A DNA stretch of 16,083 nucleotides from SpSt-398 sp033762195 (GCA_033762195.1 JANRLV010000108.1:1-16083), one strand, 5' to 3'; counted from the first letter of the stretch, positions 1-6,739 are shown. The notes: generated by a model from the sequence alone, not told the origin. Translations and numbers: made by a program.

Positions 1-45
1 GTCATCCGTCATCCGTCATCCAACATCCAACCCCCAATCTCCACC
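1..45. repeat. Family-B heptad repeat (partial, at window edge)
   Basis: Three consecutive GTCATCC units (1-21), then AACATCC and a degenerate tail, all with a 7-bp period. It is the same family as the arrays at 2140-2253, 6054-6158 and 15838-15953. An inverted partner arm, if there is one, lies before the window. It ends about 25 bp before the start of the first gene. Confidence 0.75.
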
Positions 46-57
46 ATAAAAAATCAC

Positions 58-65
58 TAATTTCG
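58..65 (+). promoter_or_regulatory. Possible -7 box of the DHS-like gene
   Basis: TAATTTCG matches the Bacteroidota -7 consensus TAnnTTTG at all but one position and ends 4 bp before the ATG at 70. If it is used, the transcript would have almost no leader. No clear -33 TTG was found. Confidence 0.35.
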
Positions 66-69
66 CGCC

Positions 70-1044
70 ATGCAAAAAGGACCTGTTTCTAACTTTATTC
101 AACACCACTACCGCCACTTCAACGCCGCCGCCCTGATGGACGCGGCAAAAGGCTACGAACAGCACTTGCTCGAAGGCGGTAAAATGATGGTGACCCTCGC
201 CGGAGCCATGAGCACCGCCGAACTGGGTATCTCCCTGGCCGAAATGATCCGGCAGGGAAAAGTAGATATCATTAGCTGTACCGGTGCCAACCTTGAAGAA
301 GATGTAATGAACCTGGTGGCCCACTCGCACTACAAACGCGTACCTAACTACCGCGACCTTACGCCCCAGGACGAATGGGACCTGTTGGAAAATCACTATA
401 ACCGGGTCACCGATACCTGTATCCCCGAGGAAGAAGCTTTTCGCCGGCTGCAAAAGCACTTGTTCCAGCAATGGAAAGACGCGGAAGCCAAGGGCGAACG
501 CTATTTCCCCCATGAGTTTTTATACAAGACCGTCCTGAGCGGCGACCTGAAACAATACTACGAGATCGACCCCAAGGATAGCTGGATCGTGGCGGCCGCC
601 GAAAAGAACATCCCCATCGTTGTACCCGGATGGGAGGACAGCACCACCGGAAATATCTTCGCCAGTTATGTCATCAAAGGTGAATTGAAAGCCAGTACGG
701 TAAAAAGCGGTATTGAATATATGGTTTGGCTGGCTGACTGGTACCGCCAGAACTCCGGAGGCAAAGGCGTAGGTTTCTTCCAGATCGGAGGGGGCATTGC
801 CGGCGACTTCCCCATTTGTGTGGTACCCATGATGTACCAGGACCTGGAATGGCATGATGTGCCTTTCTGGAGTTATTTCTGTCAAATCAGCGATTCCACC
901 ACCTCCTTTGGCTCCTATTCCGGGGCCGTGCCCAACGAAAAGATCACCTGGGGCAAATTGGATATCAATACCCCCAAGTTCATCATCGAAAGTGACGCTA
1001 CCATTGTAGCCCCCCTCATATTCGCCTGGATATTAGGCTGGTAA
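70..1044 (+). CDS. Deoxyhypusine synthase family protein (DHS-like)
   Basis: This 324-residue protein belongs to the deoxyhypusine synthase fold, whose enzymes use NAD to move a 4-aminobutyl group from spermidine to an acceptor through an enamine on a lysine. The C-terminal ITWGKLD (292-298) matches the family signature around the catalytic lysine, placing it at Lys296. GANLEEDVMNL near residue 93 matches the N-terminal family block, and IGGGIAGDFP (239-248) the glycine-rich stretch. In eukaryotic DHS that stretch continues as KHHI, including the active-site histidine; here it reads GDFP, so the general base seems absent or replaced. Bacteria lack eIF5A, so a polyamine-transfer reaction such as homospermidine formation is more plausible than hypusine formation, but the substrate is unknown. 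The ATG at 70 follows a weak -7 box, and the gene stands alone with its own terminator. Confidence 0.85.
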   Translation: MQKGPVSNFIQHHYRHFNAAALMDAAKGYEQHLLEGGKMMVTLAGAMSTAELGISLAEMIRQGKVDIISCTGANLEEDVMNLVAHSHYKRVPNYRDLTPQDEWDLLENHYNRVTDTCIPEEEAFRRLQKHLFQQWKDAEAKGERYFPHEFLYKTVLSGDLKQYYEIDPKDSWIVAAAEKNIPIVVPGWEDSTTGNIFASYVIKGELKASTVKSGIEYMVWLADWYRQNSGGKGVGFFQIGGGIAGDFPICVVPMMYQDLEWHDVPFWSYFCQISDSTTSFGSYSGAVPNEKITWGKLDINTPKFIIESDATIVAPLIFAWILGW

Positions 1045-1052
1045 AATGAAAT

Positions 1053-1085
1053 AAAAAATCCCCTCGCTGTTGCGGGGGGATTTTA
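1053..1085 (+). terminator. Rho-independent terminator of the DHS-like gene
   Basis: A hairpin starts 8 bp after the stop codon. AAATCCCCTCGC pairs with GCGGGGGGATTT around a TGTT loop, with one G-T wobble, and A-rich and T-rich flanks extend the stem. The run is not long but the position is right. Confidence 0.7.
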
Positions 1086-1196
1086 CTTTATGCTGAAAGG
1101 TAGGGATTAGGGCTGGTTATTATTCCTATACGAGTTTTTGGACTGTTTGGTTTGCTGAAGGTTTAATTTGTTTCGTTTTTACCGAGGAGAACATGA

Positions 1197-1355
1197 TTCA
1201 CCGCAGAGAACAAGAGAACGCGGAGTTACGCAGAGAATTTACCGCTAAGTCGCTAAGGCCGAAGCCTCGGGCGCAAAAGGTTCGCAAAGAGCTAAAAGCT
1301 AATGGCTAAAAACTTTCTCTGCGTAACTCCGCGTTCTCTTGTTCTCTGCGGTGAA
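1197..1355. repeat. Family-A long inverted repeat, copy 1
   Basis: Left arm 1197-1237 and right arm 1315-1355 are perfect reverse complements over 41 bp (core CACCGCAGAGAACAAGAG). Weaker similarity extends outward to about 1184 and 1370. The 77-bp loop holds a second motif (TTTACCGCTAAGTCGC.., 1238-1290) and the short word AGCTAAAAGCTAATGGC (1289-1306). No ORF lies inside. It sits between the convergent DHS-like and PepSY-like genes. Apart from the two terminators, I see nothing else in the 397-bp gap 1045-1441. Confidence 0.9.
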
Positions 1356-1376
1356 TCACGTTCTGAGCGGTGAAAG

Positions 1377-1409
1377 TGAAAAAAAAGAAACCCCGGTATA
1401 ATCCCGGGG
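1377..1409 (-). terminator. Rho-independent terminator of the first PepSY-like gene
   Basis: Read on the minus strand, CCCCGGGATTATACCGGGG (1391-1409) forms a GC-rich hairpin followed by a T-rich tract (complement of the A-run at 1379-1390). It begins 33 bp past the stop codon of the gene ending at 1442. Confidence 0.75.
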
Positions 1410-1441
1410 CCTCATAACCACACACCAAAAACTGCTTATAC

Positions 1442-1885
1442 TTAGGCTTTTCTTTTCTTTTCGTACACTGTCCAATTGTCACCATTCGATTTCAGTACAG
1501 TGATAAAATCAGCGCTCTCCAAAGTGAGGTAGTAGTTGTTACCTTCTTCGTTGCTCAATTCAAAAAGATCAGTTACCCAATGATCGTTGGAAAAAGTTTT
1601 TTGAATTGTGCTCATCAGGTGAAGAGGCAATTGCTGGGTAGTGAGGTTACGGCTCATACCAAGGTATTGTCCTTCGAGAGAATAATAAGCGTAAATACGC
1701 TGACCATTCAGGCTGAAAGCGGCTTTGTAATAACGCGAGGACACGGTCCAGTTCACTTCTTTGGCACTGGCAAATTCGCTTTTAAAAGCGGTGAGGACCT
1801 GGGGAGAAACGGCTTCTTCTCCGGCAAATACGCTGGAAATTCCCATTGTAAACATTAACACCAGTGCGAGGATTGTCTTTTTCAT
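1442..1885 (-). CDS. Secreted PepSY-like (BLF-type) protein, paralogue 1
   Basis: A 147-residue exported protein. Residues 1-21 are a Sec signal peptide (MKK, a hydrophobic stretch, then VFA) with cleavage likely before Gly22. The mature part starts with VLTAFKSEFASAKEVNW, a pattern of the periplasmic PepSY-like family (PF11396 type) common in Bacteroidota, and ends with SNEEGNNYYLTLES and a basic tail. It aligns over its full length with the gene at 6168-6605, sharing the V-LxTFKxxFAxxKxxxW start, the SNEEGxxYxxTLE block and a -KK-A end. There is no catalytic motif and the role is unknown; members are thought to bind or inhibit other envelope components. The start is supported by the signal peptide, and the A/G-rich stretch before ATG fits a Bacteroidota translation start. 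It is monocistronic with its own terminator and a probable upstream operator. Confidence 0.8.
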   Translation of the reverse strand: MKKTILALVLMFTMGISSVFAGEEAVSPQVLTAFKSEFASAKEVNWTVSSRYYKAAFSLNGQRIYAYYSLEGQYLGMSRNLTTQQLPLHLMSTIQKTFSNDHWVTDLFELSNEEGNNYYLTLESADFITVLKSNGDNWTVYEKKRKA

Positions 1886-1945
1886 CTTTCTTTTTTTTAT
1901 GAGTTGGTTATTTTATTTTTTGTCTGTTTGCTATGTTTGACGCTA

Positions 1946-1953
1946 CAAAGATG
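1946..1953 (-). promoter_or_regulatory. Possible -7 box for the first PepSY-like gene
   Basis: On the minus strand CATCTTTG differs from TAnnTTTG at one position. TTG trinucleotides lie 15 and 20 bp further upstream and could serve as the -33 element. This would give a leader of about 55 nt, unlike the near-leaderless genes elsewhere in the window. Confidence 0.35.
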
Positions 1954-1980
1954 ACTTATGTTACAGCCCAAGTCAAGCAA

Positions 1981-1993
1981 ATAGTGACCAAAG
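1981..1993. promoter_or_regulatory. Word shared by both PepSY-like upstream regions (site 1)
   Basis: ATAGTGACCAAAG occurs here, 96 bp upstream of the gene starting at 1885, and again exactly at 6727-6739 upstream of its paralogue. An imperfect inverted partner, CTTTGGTTAACA, lies at 2029-2040. This suggests a common operator for an unknown regulator. Confidence 0.4.
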
Positions 1994-2003
1994 GGCATGG
2001 ATG

Positions 2004-2084
2004 TTAAAGGCCATTGGCTTTCACTAACTTTGGTTAACAATGCATCCTTTTTAAAAACCATTCGCCCGTGTTAAAGACCATTGG
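2004..2084. repeat. Three imperfect direct repeats upstream of the first PepSY-like gene
   Basis: TTAAAGGCCATTGG (2004), TTAAAAACCATTCG (2051) and TTAAAGACCATTGG (2071) share the frame TTAAARRCCATTSG. The last two are exactly 20 bp apart, about two helical turns, as expected for a dimeric regulator. The 386-bp gap 1886-2271 holds these, the shared word above and a family-B inverted repeat, and no gene. Confidence 0.4.
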
Positions 2085-2139
2085 TCATGGGAGTACTACT
2101 TTGTGGGTATTTGTGAAAGTTTTTATAATGGAGGGAAGG

Positions 2140-2253
2140 ATGTTGGATGGAGGATGACGGATGACAGATGACCGAGGTAAAAGGGATAAATATTGGACTT
2201 CCGACTCTGTCATCTGTCATCCGTCATCTGTCATCTGATTTCTGTCATCCAAC
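2140..2253. repeat. Family-B heptad inverted repeat, copy 2
   Basis: The left half runs as 7-bp units GGATGTT, GGATGGA, GGATGAC, GGATGAC, AGATGAC (about 2138-2172). The right half carries GTCATCT/GTCATCC units (2209-2250). The blocks 2152-2172 and 2209-2229 are reverse complements at 20 of 21 positions, around a 36-bp loop. It ends about 20 bp before the ATG of the next gene. Confidence 0.85.
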
Positions 2254-2271
2254 CCGGGTAAAAACAAAAAA

Positions 2272-2865
2272 ATGAACTACCTCGCTCACGCCTACCTCTC
2301 CTTCTCTCACCCCGGTATTCTCGTGGGCAATATGATCAGTGATTTTGTCAAAGGCAAACAAAAATTCGCCTATTCCCTTGATATCCAGAAAGGTATCGCA
2401 CTTCACCGGGCCATTGACCAGTTTACTGACCAACACCCCGCCACCAAAGAGGCCAAGGAGGTTTTTCGGCCTGCCTACCGGCTTTACAGCGGCGCCTTTG
2501 TGGATGTGGTCTATGATCATTTCTTAGCCCTTGATACACAGGTCTTTCCGCAAGACGGGCACCTGATGGAATTTTCCCAACAGGTGTATGAGCATTTGGA
2601 TATCAATCGTTTACACCTTCCTGAGCCCTTTGGTCATTTCTTCCCTTATATGCGGGAGCAGAACTGGCTATATAATTATAAGCACCCCTGGGGAATCGGG
2701 AACAGTTTTGCAGGTCTGGCCCGTAGGGCTACATATATAAATGAAAGTAATACGGCCTTTCAGGCTTTTACAACACATTATGACTACCTAAAAAACTGCT
2801 ATACAACCTTTTTCCCGGAACTCTTGTCATTTGCGGAGGAAGAATATAAGAATCTGAATATATAA
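2272..2865 (+). CDS. Acyl carrier protein phosphodiesterase family protein (AcpH/DUF479-like)
   Basis: This 197-residue cytoplasmic protein matches the AcpH/DUF479 family, whose E. coli member removes the 4'-phosphopantetheine arm from acyl carrier protein and is an HD-type metal-dependent phosphodiesterase. The start MNYLAHAYLS, GNMISDFVKG (19-28), LHRAIDQFTD (44-53) and VDVVYDHFLA all fit, giving conserved candidates His6, Asp24, His45, Asp49 and the later Asp-His pair. The length is typical of the family. The ATG at 2272 begins directly with the conserved N-terminus, so the start is secure. No -7 box is evident; the upstream sequence is a family-B repeat. Bacteroidota members are less studied than the E. 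coli enzyme, so the substrate is inferred from the family. Confidence 0.8.
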   Translation: MNYLAHAYLSFSHPGILVGNMISDFVKGKQKFAYSLDIQKGIALHRAIDQFTDQHPATKEAKEVFRPAYRLYSGAFVDVVYDHFLALDTQVFPQDGHLMEFSQQVYEHLDINRLHLPEPFGHFFPYMREQNWLYNYKHPWGIGNSFAGLARRATYINESNTAFQAFTTHYDYLKNCYTTFFPELLSFAEEEYKNLNI

Positions 2866-2867
2866 AT

Positions 2868-2920
2868 ACAGAGGCACGGAGTCAATTCAATTCAAATTCT
2901 CTGTGTCTCTGCGCCTCTGT
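2868..2920. repeat. Family-A related short inverted repeat
   Basis: ACAGAGGCACGGAG (2868-2881) and CTCTGCGCCTCTGT (2907-2920) pair at 12 of 14 positions around a 25-bp loop. The stretch CTCTGTGTCTCTG (2899-2911) matches the arms of the copy at 12361-12426. It starts 3 bp after the stop of the AcpH-like gene and its right end runs into the -7 box of the next gene. Confidence 0.65.
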
Positions 2921-2923
2921 GGT

Positions 2924-2931
2924 TAAATTTG
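2924..2931 (+). promoter_or_regulatory. -7 box of the first DUF2911 gene
   Basis: TAAATTTG is a perfect TAnnTTTG match. It directly abuts the repeat arm (..CTGTGGT), so the repeat would supply the -33 region. A tiny frame ATG TAT AAG TAA (2938-2949) lies between the box and the real start at 2952, where no Shine-Dalgarno is visible. Confidence 0.5.
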
Positions 2932-2951
2932 CCAATAATGTATAAGTAATT

Positions 2952-3518
2952 ATGATAAGAAAGTCTATTCTATTTGCCCTTTGTTCATTTGGTTTTTTGT
3001 GTTTAAATGCCCAAACAGCCAACGTCCCGGAAACCGATAAGTCGCCCATGGACATGTGCTACTACCCCGACAACTACCCCGTGCTCAAGATCCAGAACAA
3101 GACCAAAGACGCCCTCATGGCCCGGGCCATTTACAGCCGGCCACAACGAAATGGACGGAAAGTGTTCGGTGAATTGCTTGAATACGGCAAACTCTGGCGC
3201 CTCGGGGCCAATGAAGCCACCGAAGTAGAATTTTACAAGGATACCCGGATCAATGGTAAAAAAGTCCCCAAAGGACGCTATACCCTTTACGCCATCCCCT
3301 ACGAAAATCAATGGACCGTCATTGTTAATAAGGACACCGATACCTGGGGTGCTTTTAAATATGATAGCAAAAAGGACGTGGTGCGAATGGATGTACCCGT
3401 AAAAAAACTGACTGAAGCCGTTGAATTTTTCTCCATGTCATTCGAAAAAACAACAACCGGATGTCAAATGAATATCGCCTGGGATGATGTAATGGTATCT
3501 CTGCCGATTTCTATGTAA
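2952..3518 (+). CDS. DUF2911 family exported protein
   Basis: This 188-residue protein has a Sec signal peptide ending in LNAQ, with cleavage near residue 20. The DUF2911 domain follows: SPMDMCYYPDNYP, then YSRPQRNGRKVFG and the strongly conserved WRLGANEATEVEF block, then KVPKGRYTLYAIP and an NIAWDD strand near the C-terminus. DUF2911 proteins are common in Bacteroidota envelopes and have no established activity. It is followed after 9 bp by a second DUF2911 gene, so the two are almost certainly co-transcribed and arose by tandem duplication. This copy lacks a lipobox cysteine and should be periplasmic. The ATG at 2952 gives the complete signal peptide. Confidence 0.82.
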   Translation: MIRKSILFALCSFGFLCLNAQTANVPETDKSPMDMCYYPDNYPVLKIQNKTKDALMARAIYSRPQRNGRKVFGELLEYGKLWRLGANEATEVEFYKDTRINGKKVPKGRYTLYAIPYENQWTVIVNKDTDTWGAFKYDSKKDVVRMDVPVKKLTEAVEFFSMSFEKTTTGCQMNIAWDDVMVSLPISM

Positions 3519-3527
3519 TTTTCAAGC

Positions 3528-4157
3528 ATGAATCTTCTTCGTTCTGCCAACGTTCTGCTCCTGGTAGGGATACTGGGATTTACTGCCTGCAACAACAAAC
3601 CTGTTCCTGCCGGAACAGACAATGCGGATAAACCGGCACAGGTACCGCAGGTAGCCGCCAATCCCAACGGACTGATCGACCAATCACCCATGGATATCAT
3701 TTACTACCCCATTGAATATCCTAAACTCAAGATGAGCGGAGAAACCAGTGCGCCTCCTGCCATGCGCGTTATGTATAGCCGTCCGCAGAAAAAAGGCCGG
3801 GATATCTTTGGCAACCTGCAGAAATATGGCCAACCCTGGCGTTTAGGGGCAAATGAAGCCACTGAGATCGAATTTTTTAAAAACGTCACCATCCAGGGAA
3901 AGCCTGTTAGTGCCGGTCGATATGTGATCTATTGTATCCCCGAACCGAAAGAATGGAATATTGTACTCAACTCGCATTTGTTTAGTTGGGGTTTGCATTT
4001 TGACAGCACCAAGGATATTCAACATTTCAAGATACCCGTGGAGTCAACCAAAGGGCCTGTTGAATATTTCACCATGACCTTCCTGGATCGGGATAAGGGG
4101 GCAAGTTTGGTGATGGCGTGGGATACCGTGATGGCAAAATTGCCTATTGAGTTTTAG
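3528..4157 (+). CDS. DUF2911 family lipoprotein (tandem paralogue)
   Basis: This 209-residue protein begins with a lipoprotein signal whose lipobox is FTAC, placing the lipidated cysteine at residue 21. A linker of about 30 residues rich in Pro, Ala and Asn follows, as in surface or periplasmic lipoproteins. The DUF2911 domain repeats the blocks of the upstream gene (SPMDIIYYPIEYP, YSRPQKKGRDIFG, the same WRLGANEAT block, SAGRYVIYCIP, LVMAWDTVMAKLP). The two proteins therefore differ mainly in their anchor. The gene starts 9 bp after the upstream stop, so one transcript is likely. Function unknown. Confidence 0.82.
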   Translation: MNLLRSANVLLLVGILGFTACNNKPVPAGTDNADKPAQVPQVAANPNGLIDQSPMDIIYYPIEYPKLKMSGETSAPPAMRVMYSRPQKKGRDIFGNLQKYGQPWRLGANEATEIEFFKNVTIQGKPVSAGRYVIYCIPEPKEWNIVLNSHLFSWGLHFDSTKDIQHFKIPVESTKGPVEYFTMTFLDRDKGASLVMAWDTVMAKLPIEF

Positions 4158-4162
4158 GTGGA

Positions 4163-4176
4163 GTTCTCTGCGGTGA
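4163..4176 (+). repeat. Solitary family-A end fragment
   Basis: GTTCTCTGCGGTGA is the outer end of a family-A right arm with no left arm. It lies just after the DUF2911 stop, about 30 bp before asnB. Confidence 0.55.
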
Positions 4177-4207
4177 AAAAAAATAAAATTCCCAAAATCC
4201 TGGTCCA

Positions 4208-6052
4208 ATGTGTGGTATAGCAGGCATACTCTCCCCCTCTTCACCTGTCTTCCACGACCGGCTAAAGTCGATGACCCAATCTCTCGCCCATCGCGGACCC
4301 AACGGCGAAGGACACTGGATAAATAACAAAGGAAATATCGGACTTGGTCACCGCCGCCTCTCCATCCTCGATCTCTCCGATGCGGGACAACAACCGATGC
4401 GCTGCCTTGATCGATACTATATCACCCACAACGGCGAAATTTATAATTACATAGAATTAAGAGAGGAGTTAAAAAAGAAAGGATATGTCTTTCACACAGG
4501 TACAGATACCGAAGTGATCGCTGCGGCATATGACCATTTTGGAGAAGATTGCCTCGATCATTTCAATGGCATGTTTGCCTTTGCACTTTGGGATGATAAA
4601 GAGCAGCGCCTATTCGCCGCACGTGACCGGTTTGGTGAAAAACCATTTTTCTTTATTCATACCTCCGATGAATTCCTCTTTGCCAGTGAAATCAAGGCCT
4701 TTTGGGCCGCAGGCATGGATAAAAAGGTCAACCGCCGGCTTTTATTCAATTACCTTACTATTGGATATGTAGAAAATCCCACCAGGCCCGAAGAAACTTT
4801 TTTTGAATCGGTCCGCAAGTTACCCGCCGCGCATTACCTGACTTATACGCCTGCAACAGGTCAACTCCATATTGAACAATATTGGCAATTGGAGATTCAG
4901 GACCCCCTGGCAAATATCTCACCACAGGAGGCCGGTGAACAGTTTATCGATCTTTTAAATACCGCTGTCCGGCTCCGGTTGCGGAGTGATGTAGCAGTTG
5001 GTACCAGTCTGAGTGGGGGATTAGACAGCTCTTCCATCATTGCGCTTCTGTCAGCCCAAACTCAATCGCCAAAAACGTTTCAATCCTTTTCCGCGGTCTT
5101 TCCGGGATTTGAAAAGAACGAAGCGCCCTTTATTGATGAGGTCTGTGCCCATTTTGACTGGCCCAATACCAAATCGTCCTTTGGAGAGGATTCGATCGCT
5201 GCTCTAATTGAAAAAGTATCCCGGCATTTGGATGAACCTTTTGGCAGTGCCAGTAACCTGGCACAATATGTTGTTTATGCCTCGGCTCGCCAAAAAGGGG
5301 TTTCGGTTTTGTTGGATGGCCAGGGTGCGGATGAAGTGCTGGCTGGTTATAGCAAATACTACAAATGGTATTGGCAGGAACTATTCCGCCATCGGAAACT
5401 GATGGTGAGCGGTGAATTAAAAGCAGCCCGGGCCCTTGGCAATACCGAACCCTTTCGATTCAATAATATCATTGCGGCCCTTTTCCCCGAACTGGCATCC
5501 GTGGTATTGGAGCAACAGTATTTATTAAAAGCCGTAAAAAATCCTGCCCTTAACCCGGGTTTTACCCGCCAACAAAGTAGGGACGCCTACCTGGGTAAAC
5601 CCGCTATTTCCACGCTCAACGATGCCTTATATTATAATACCACCATACATGGACTGGAGGAGCTACTCCGCTATGCCGACAGAAACAGCATGGCCCATGG
5701 CGTGGAAGTGCGGTTACCCTATCTCGACCACCACCTTGTGGAGTTTCTCTTTACCCTCCCCGGTAACCTGAAGATCCGGAATGGCTATACCAAATGGTTA
5801 CTCCGCGATGCCATGAAAGATCGCCTGCCATCTTCCATTACCTGGCGCACTGATAAGGTCGGCTTTGAACCCCCGCAAATAAAATGGATGGCATTACCCG
5901 CTGTTCAGGCCCTTATTCAACAATCCAAACAAAAACTGGTAAACGAAGAGATACTGAATGAATCGGTACTAAAAGAAAAACCCCAACCGCATAGTGCATA
6001 TGCGGCTGAGGCGTATGATTGGAGGTACCTGGCGGCTGGTTTTTTGTATTGA
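4208..6052 (+). CDS. asnB: Asparagine synthetase B (glutamine-hydrolysing)
   Basis: Makes asparagine from aspartate, glutamine and ATP in the cytoplasm. The protein has 614 residues. It starts MCGIAGI, so Cys2 becomes the N-terminal nucleophile of the class II glutaminase domain after Met removal. Within that domain are AHRGPNGEG, RRLSILDLS, NGEIYNY, TDTEVIAAAYDHFG and GMFAFALWD. The synthetase domain carries the PPi-loop SGGLDSS (269-275), LLDGQGADEVLAGY and the C-terminal block RYADRNSMAHGVEVRLPYLDH. All key residues of an active enzyme are visible. The start is fixed because Cys must be residue 2. It lies 50 bp after the DUF2911 pair in the same direction; co-transcription is possible, but the functions are unrelated. 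A related amidotransferase of cell-surface pathways is an alternative, but the neighbours give no support for that. Confidence 0.93.
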   Translation: MCGIAGILSPSSPVFHDRLKSMTQSLAHRGPNGEGHWINNKGNIGLGHRRLSILDLSDAGQQPMRCLDRYYITHNGEIYNYIELREELKKKGYVFHTGTDTEVIAAAYDHFGEDCLDHFNGMFAFALWDDKEQRLFAARDRFGEKPFFFIHTSDEFLFASEIKAFWAAGMDKKVNRRLLFNYLTIGYVENPTRPEETFFESVRKLPAAHYLTYTPATGQLHIEQYWQLEIQDPLANISPQEAGEQFIDLLNTAVRLRLRSDVAVGTSLSGGLDSSSIIALLSAQTQSPKTFQSFSAVFPGFEKNEAPFIDEVCAHFDWPNTKSSFGEDSIAALIEKVSRHLDEPFGSASNLAQYVVYASARQKGVSVLLDGQGADEVLAGYSKYYKWYWQELFRHRKLMVSGELKAARALGNTEPFRFNNIIAALFPELASVVLEQQYLLKAVKNPALNPGFTRQQSRDAYLGKPAISTLNDALYYNTTIHGLEELLRYADRNSMAHGVEVRLPYLDHHLVEFLFTLPGNLKIRNGYTKWLLRDAMKDRLPSSITWRTDKVGFEPPQIKWMALPAVQALIQQSKQKLVNEEILNESVLKEKPQPHSAYAAEAYDWRYLAAGFLY

Positions 6053-6058
6053 GGTTGG

Positions 6059-6148
6059 ATGTCGGATGACAGATGACGGATGACAGATGACAGAGGGGTG
6101 CTGTGCAAGACCTCTGTCATTTGTCATCCGTCATCTATCATCCGACAT
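6059..6148. repeat. Family-B heptad inverted repeat, copy 3
   Basis: Left arm 6061-6096 and right arm 6111-6146 are reverse complements at 34 of 36 positions, and 2 more bp pair outside. The arms are 7-bp GGATGAC/AGATGAC units. The 14-nt loop (6097-6110) is part of the word GCTGTGCAAGACCTCTG (6100-6116), found nearly unchanged in the array near 15974. It starts 7 bp after the asnB stop, between convergent genes, and could end transcription from both sides. Confidence 0.88.
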
Positions 6149-6167
6149 CAGTCATCCTTCAAACACC

Positions 6168-6605
6168 CTACGCTTTTTTGAATTTCTTCTCCACCCGCAT
6201 AGACCCATTACTATCCGACACCACCACCATCCAGTTTTCCTTATCCTCCAGGGTAATATGGTACTGGGTACCTTCTTCATTACTTGTTTCGGTCACTCCG
6301 AACACCCATTTATCGGTATACTTCCGGTTGAGTTTCCCCAGAATCATCGCCGGCAGGTGTTTGCCTTTGTAGTACCGTATGGTAGAAAGGATATTTGCTT
6401 CCTCGTCGTACGTGATACGGGTATCGATCTCGTTTCGCACAAACCGTACCGTGTATTGATCCCCATCCTGAAACCACTCCTCATTCTTTACATCGGCAAA
6501 GGTCTCTTTGAATGTTTTCAACACTTTTTCATTCACTGCTGTATCGGCGGCAAAGGCGACCGAGAGGACCAGCGAGCAGGCAACCGCAACAAGTAACTTT
6601 TTCAT
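6168..6605 (-). CDS. Secreted PepSY-like (BLF-type) protein, paralogue 2
   Basis: A 145-residue exported protein and full-length paralogue of the product of 1442-1885. The signal peptide MKKLLVAVACSLVLSVAFA ends around residue 19-20. The Cys at position 10 lies in the hydrophobic core without a proper lipobox, so this is not predicted to be a lipoprotein. The mature chain has VLKTFKETFADVKNEEW, a central strand-rich stretch and SNEEGTQYHITLED, ending in FKKA. It is strongly charged. No enzymatic motif is present and the role is unknown. No good -7 box was found near the start. The exact 13-bp word shared with the paralogue's upstream region points to joint control. Confidence 0.8.
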   Translation of the reverse strand: MKKLLVAVACSLVLSVAFAADTAVNEKVLKTFKETFADVKNEEWFQDGDQYTVRFVRNEIDTRITYDEEANILSTIRYYKGKHLPAMILGKLNRKYTDKWVFGVTETSNEEGTQYHITLEDKENWMVVVSDSNGSMRVEKKFKKA

Positions 6606-6726
6606 GGTTTATCGTTTACGTGAAAAATAAATTTCAAGCAAGATAGTTCCGGCTCCAGGGCATTAAAAGAGAAATAGCGATGATTGGCAATTTGAATTAT
6701 TGCGTTTCAACATGAAATAAATCTTA

Positions 6727-6739
6727 ATAGTGACCAAAG
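6727..6739. promoter_or_regulatory. Word shared by both PepSY-like upstream regions (site 2)
   Basis: ATAGTGACCAAAG, identical to 1981-1993, lies 122 bp upstream of the gene starting at 6605. Similarity continues weakly downstream (..GATGTTGAAAGG here, GGATGTTAAAGG at site 1). The rest of the 310-bp gap 6606-6915 is A/T-rich and shows nothing recognisable except the solitary repeat arm at 6858-6889 and the metB promoter. Confidence 0.4.

Noticed and set aside
16..513. 165-codon open frame opposite the DHS-like gene
   Set aside because: Shadow frame of a well-supported gene; no recognisable domain.
2140..2253. CRISPR-like array
   Set aside because: The period is 7 bp with no spacers and no cas genes are present; this is a heptad repeat arranged as an inverted repeat.
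6087..6596. 169-codon frame opposite the second PepSY-like gene
   Set aside because: It starts inside a family-B repeat and runs antisense to a gene with signal peptide and a paralogue.
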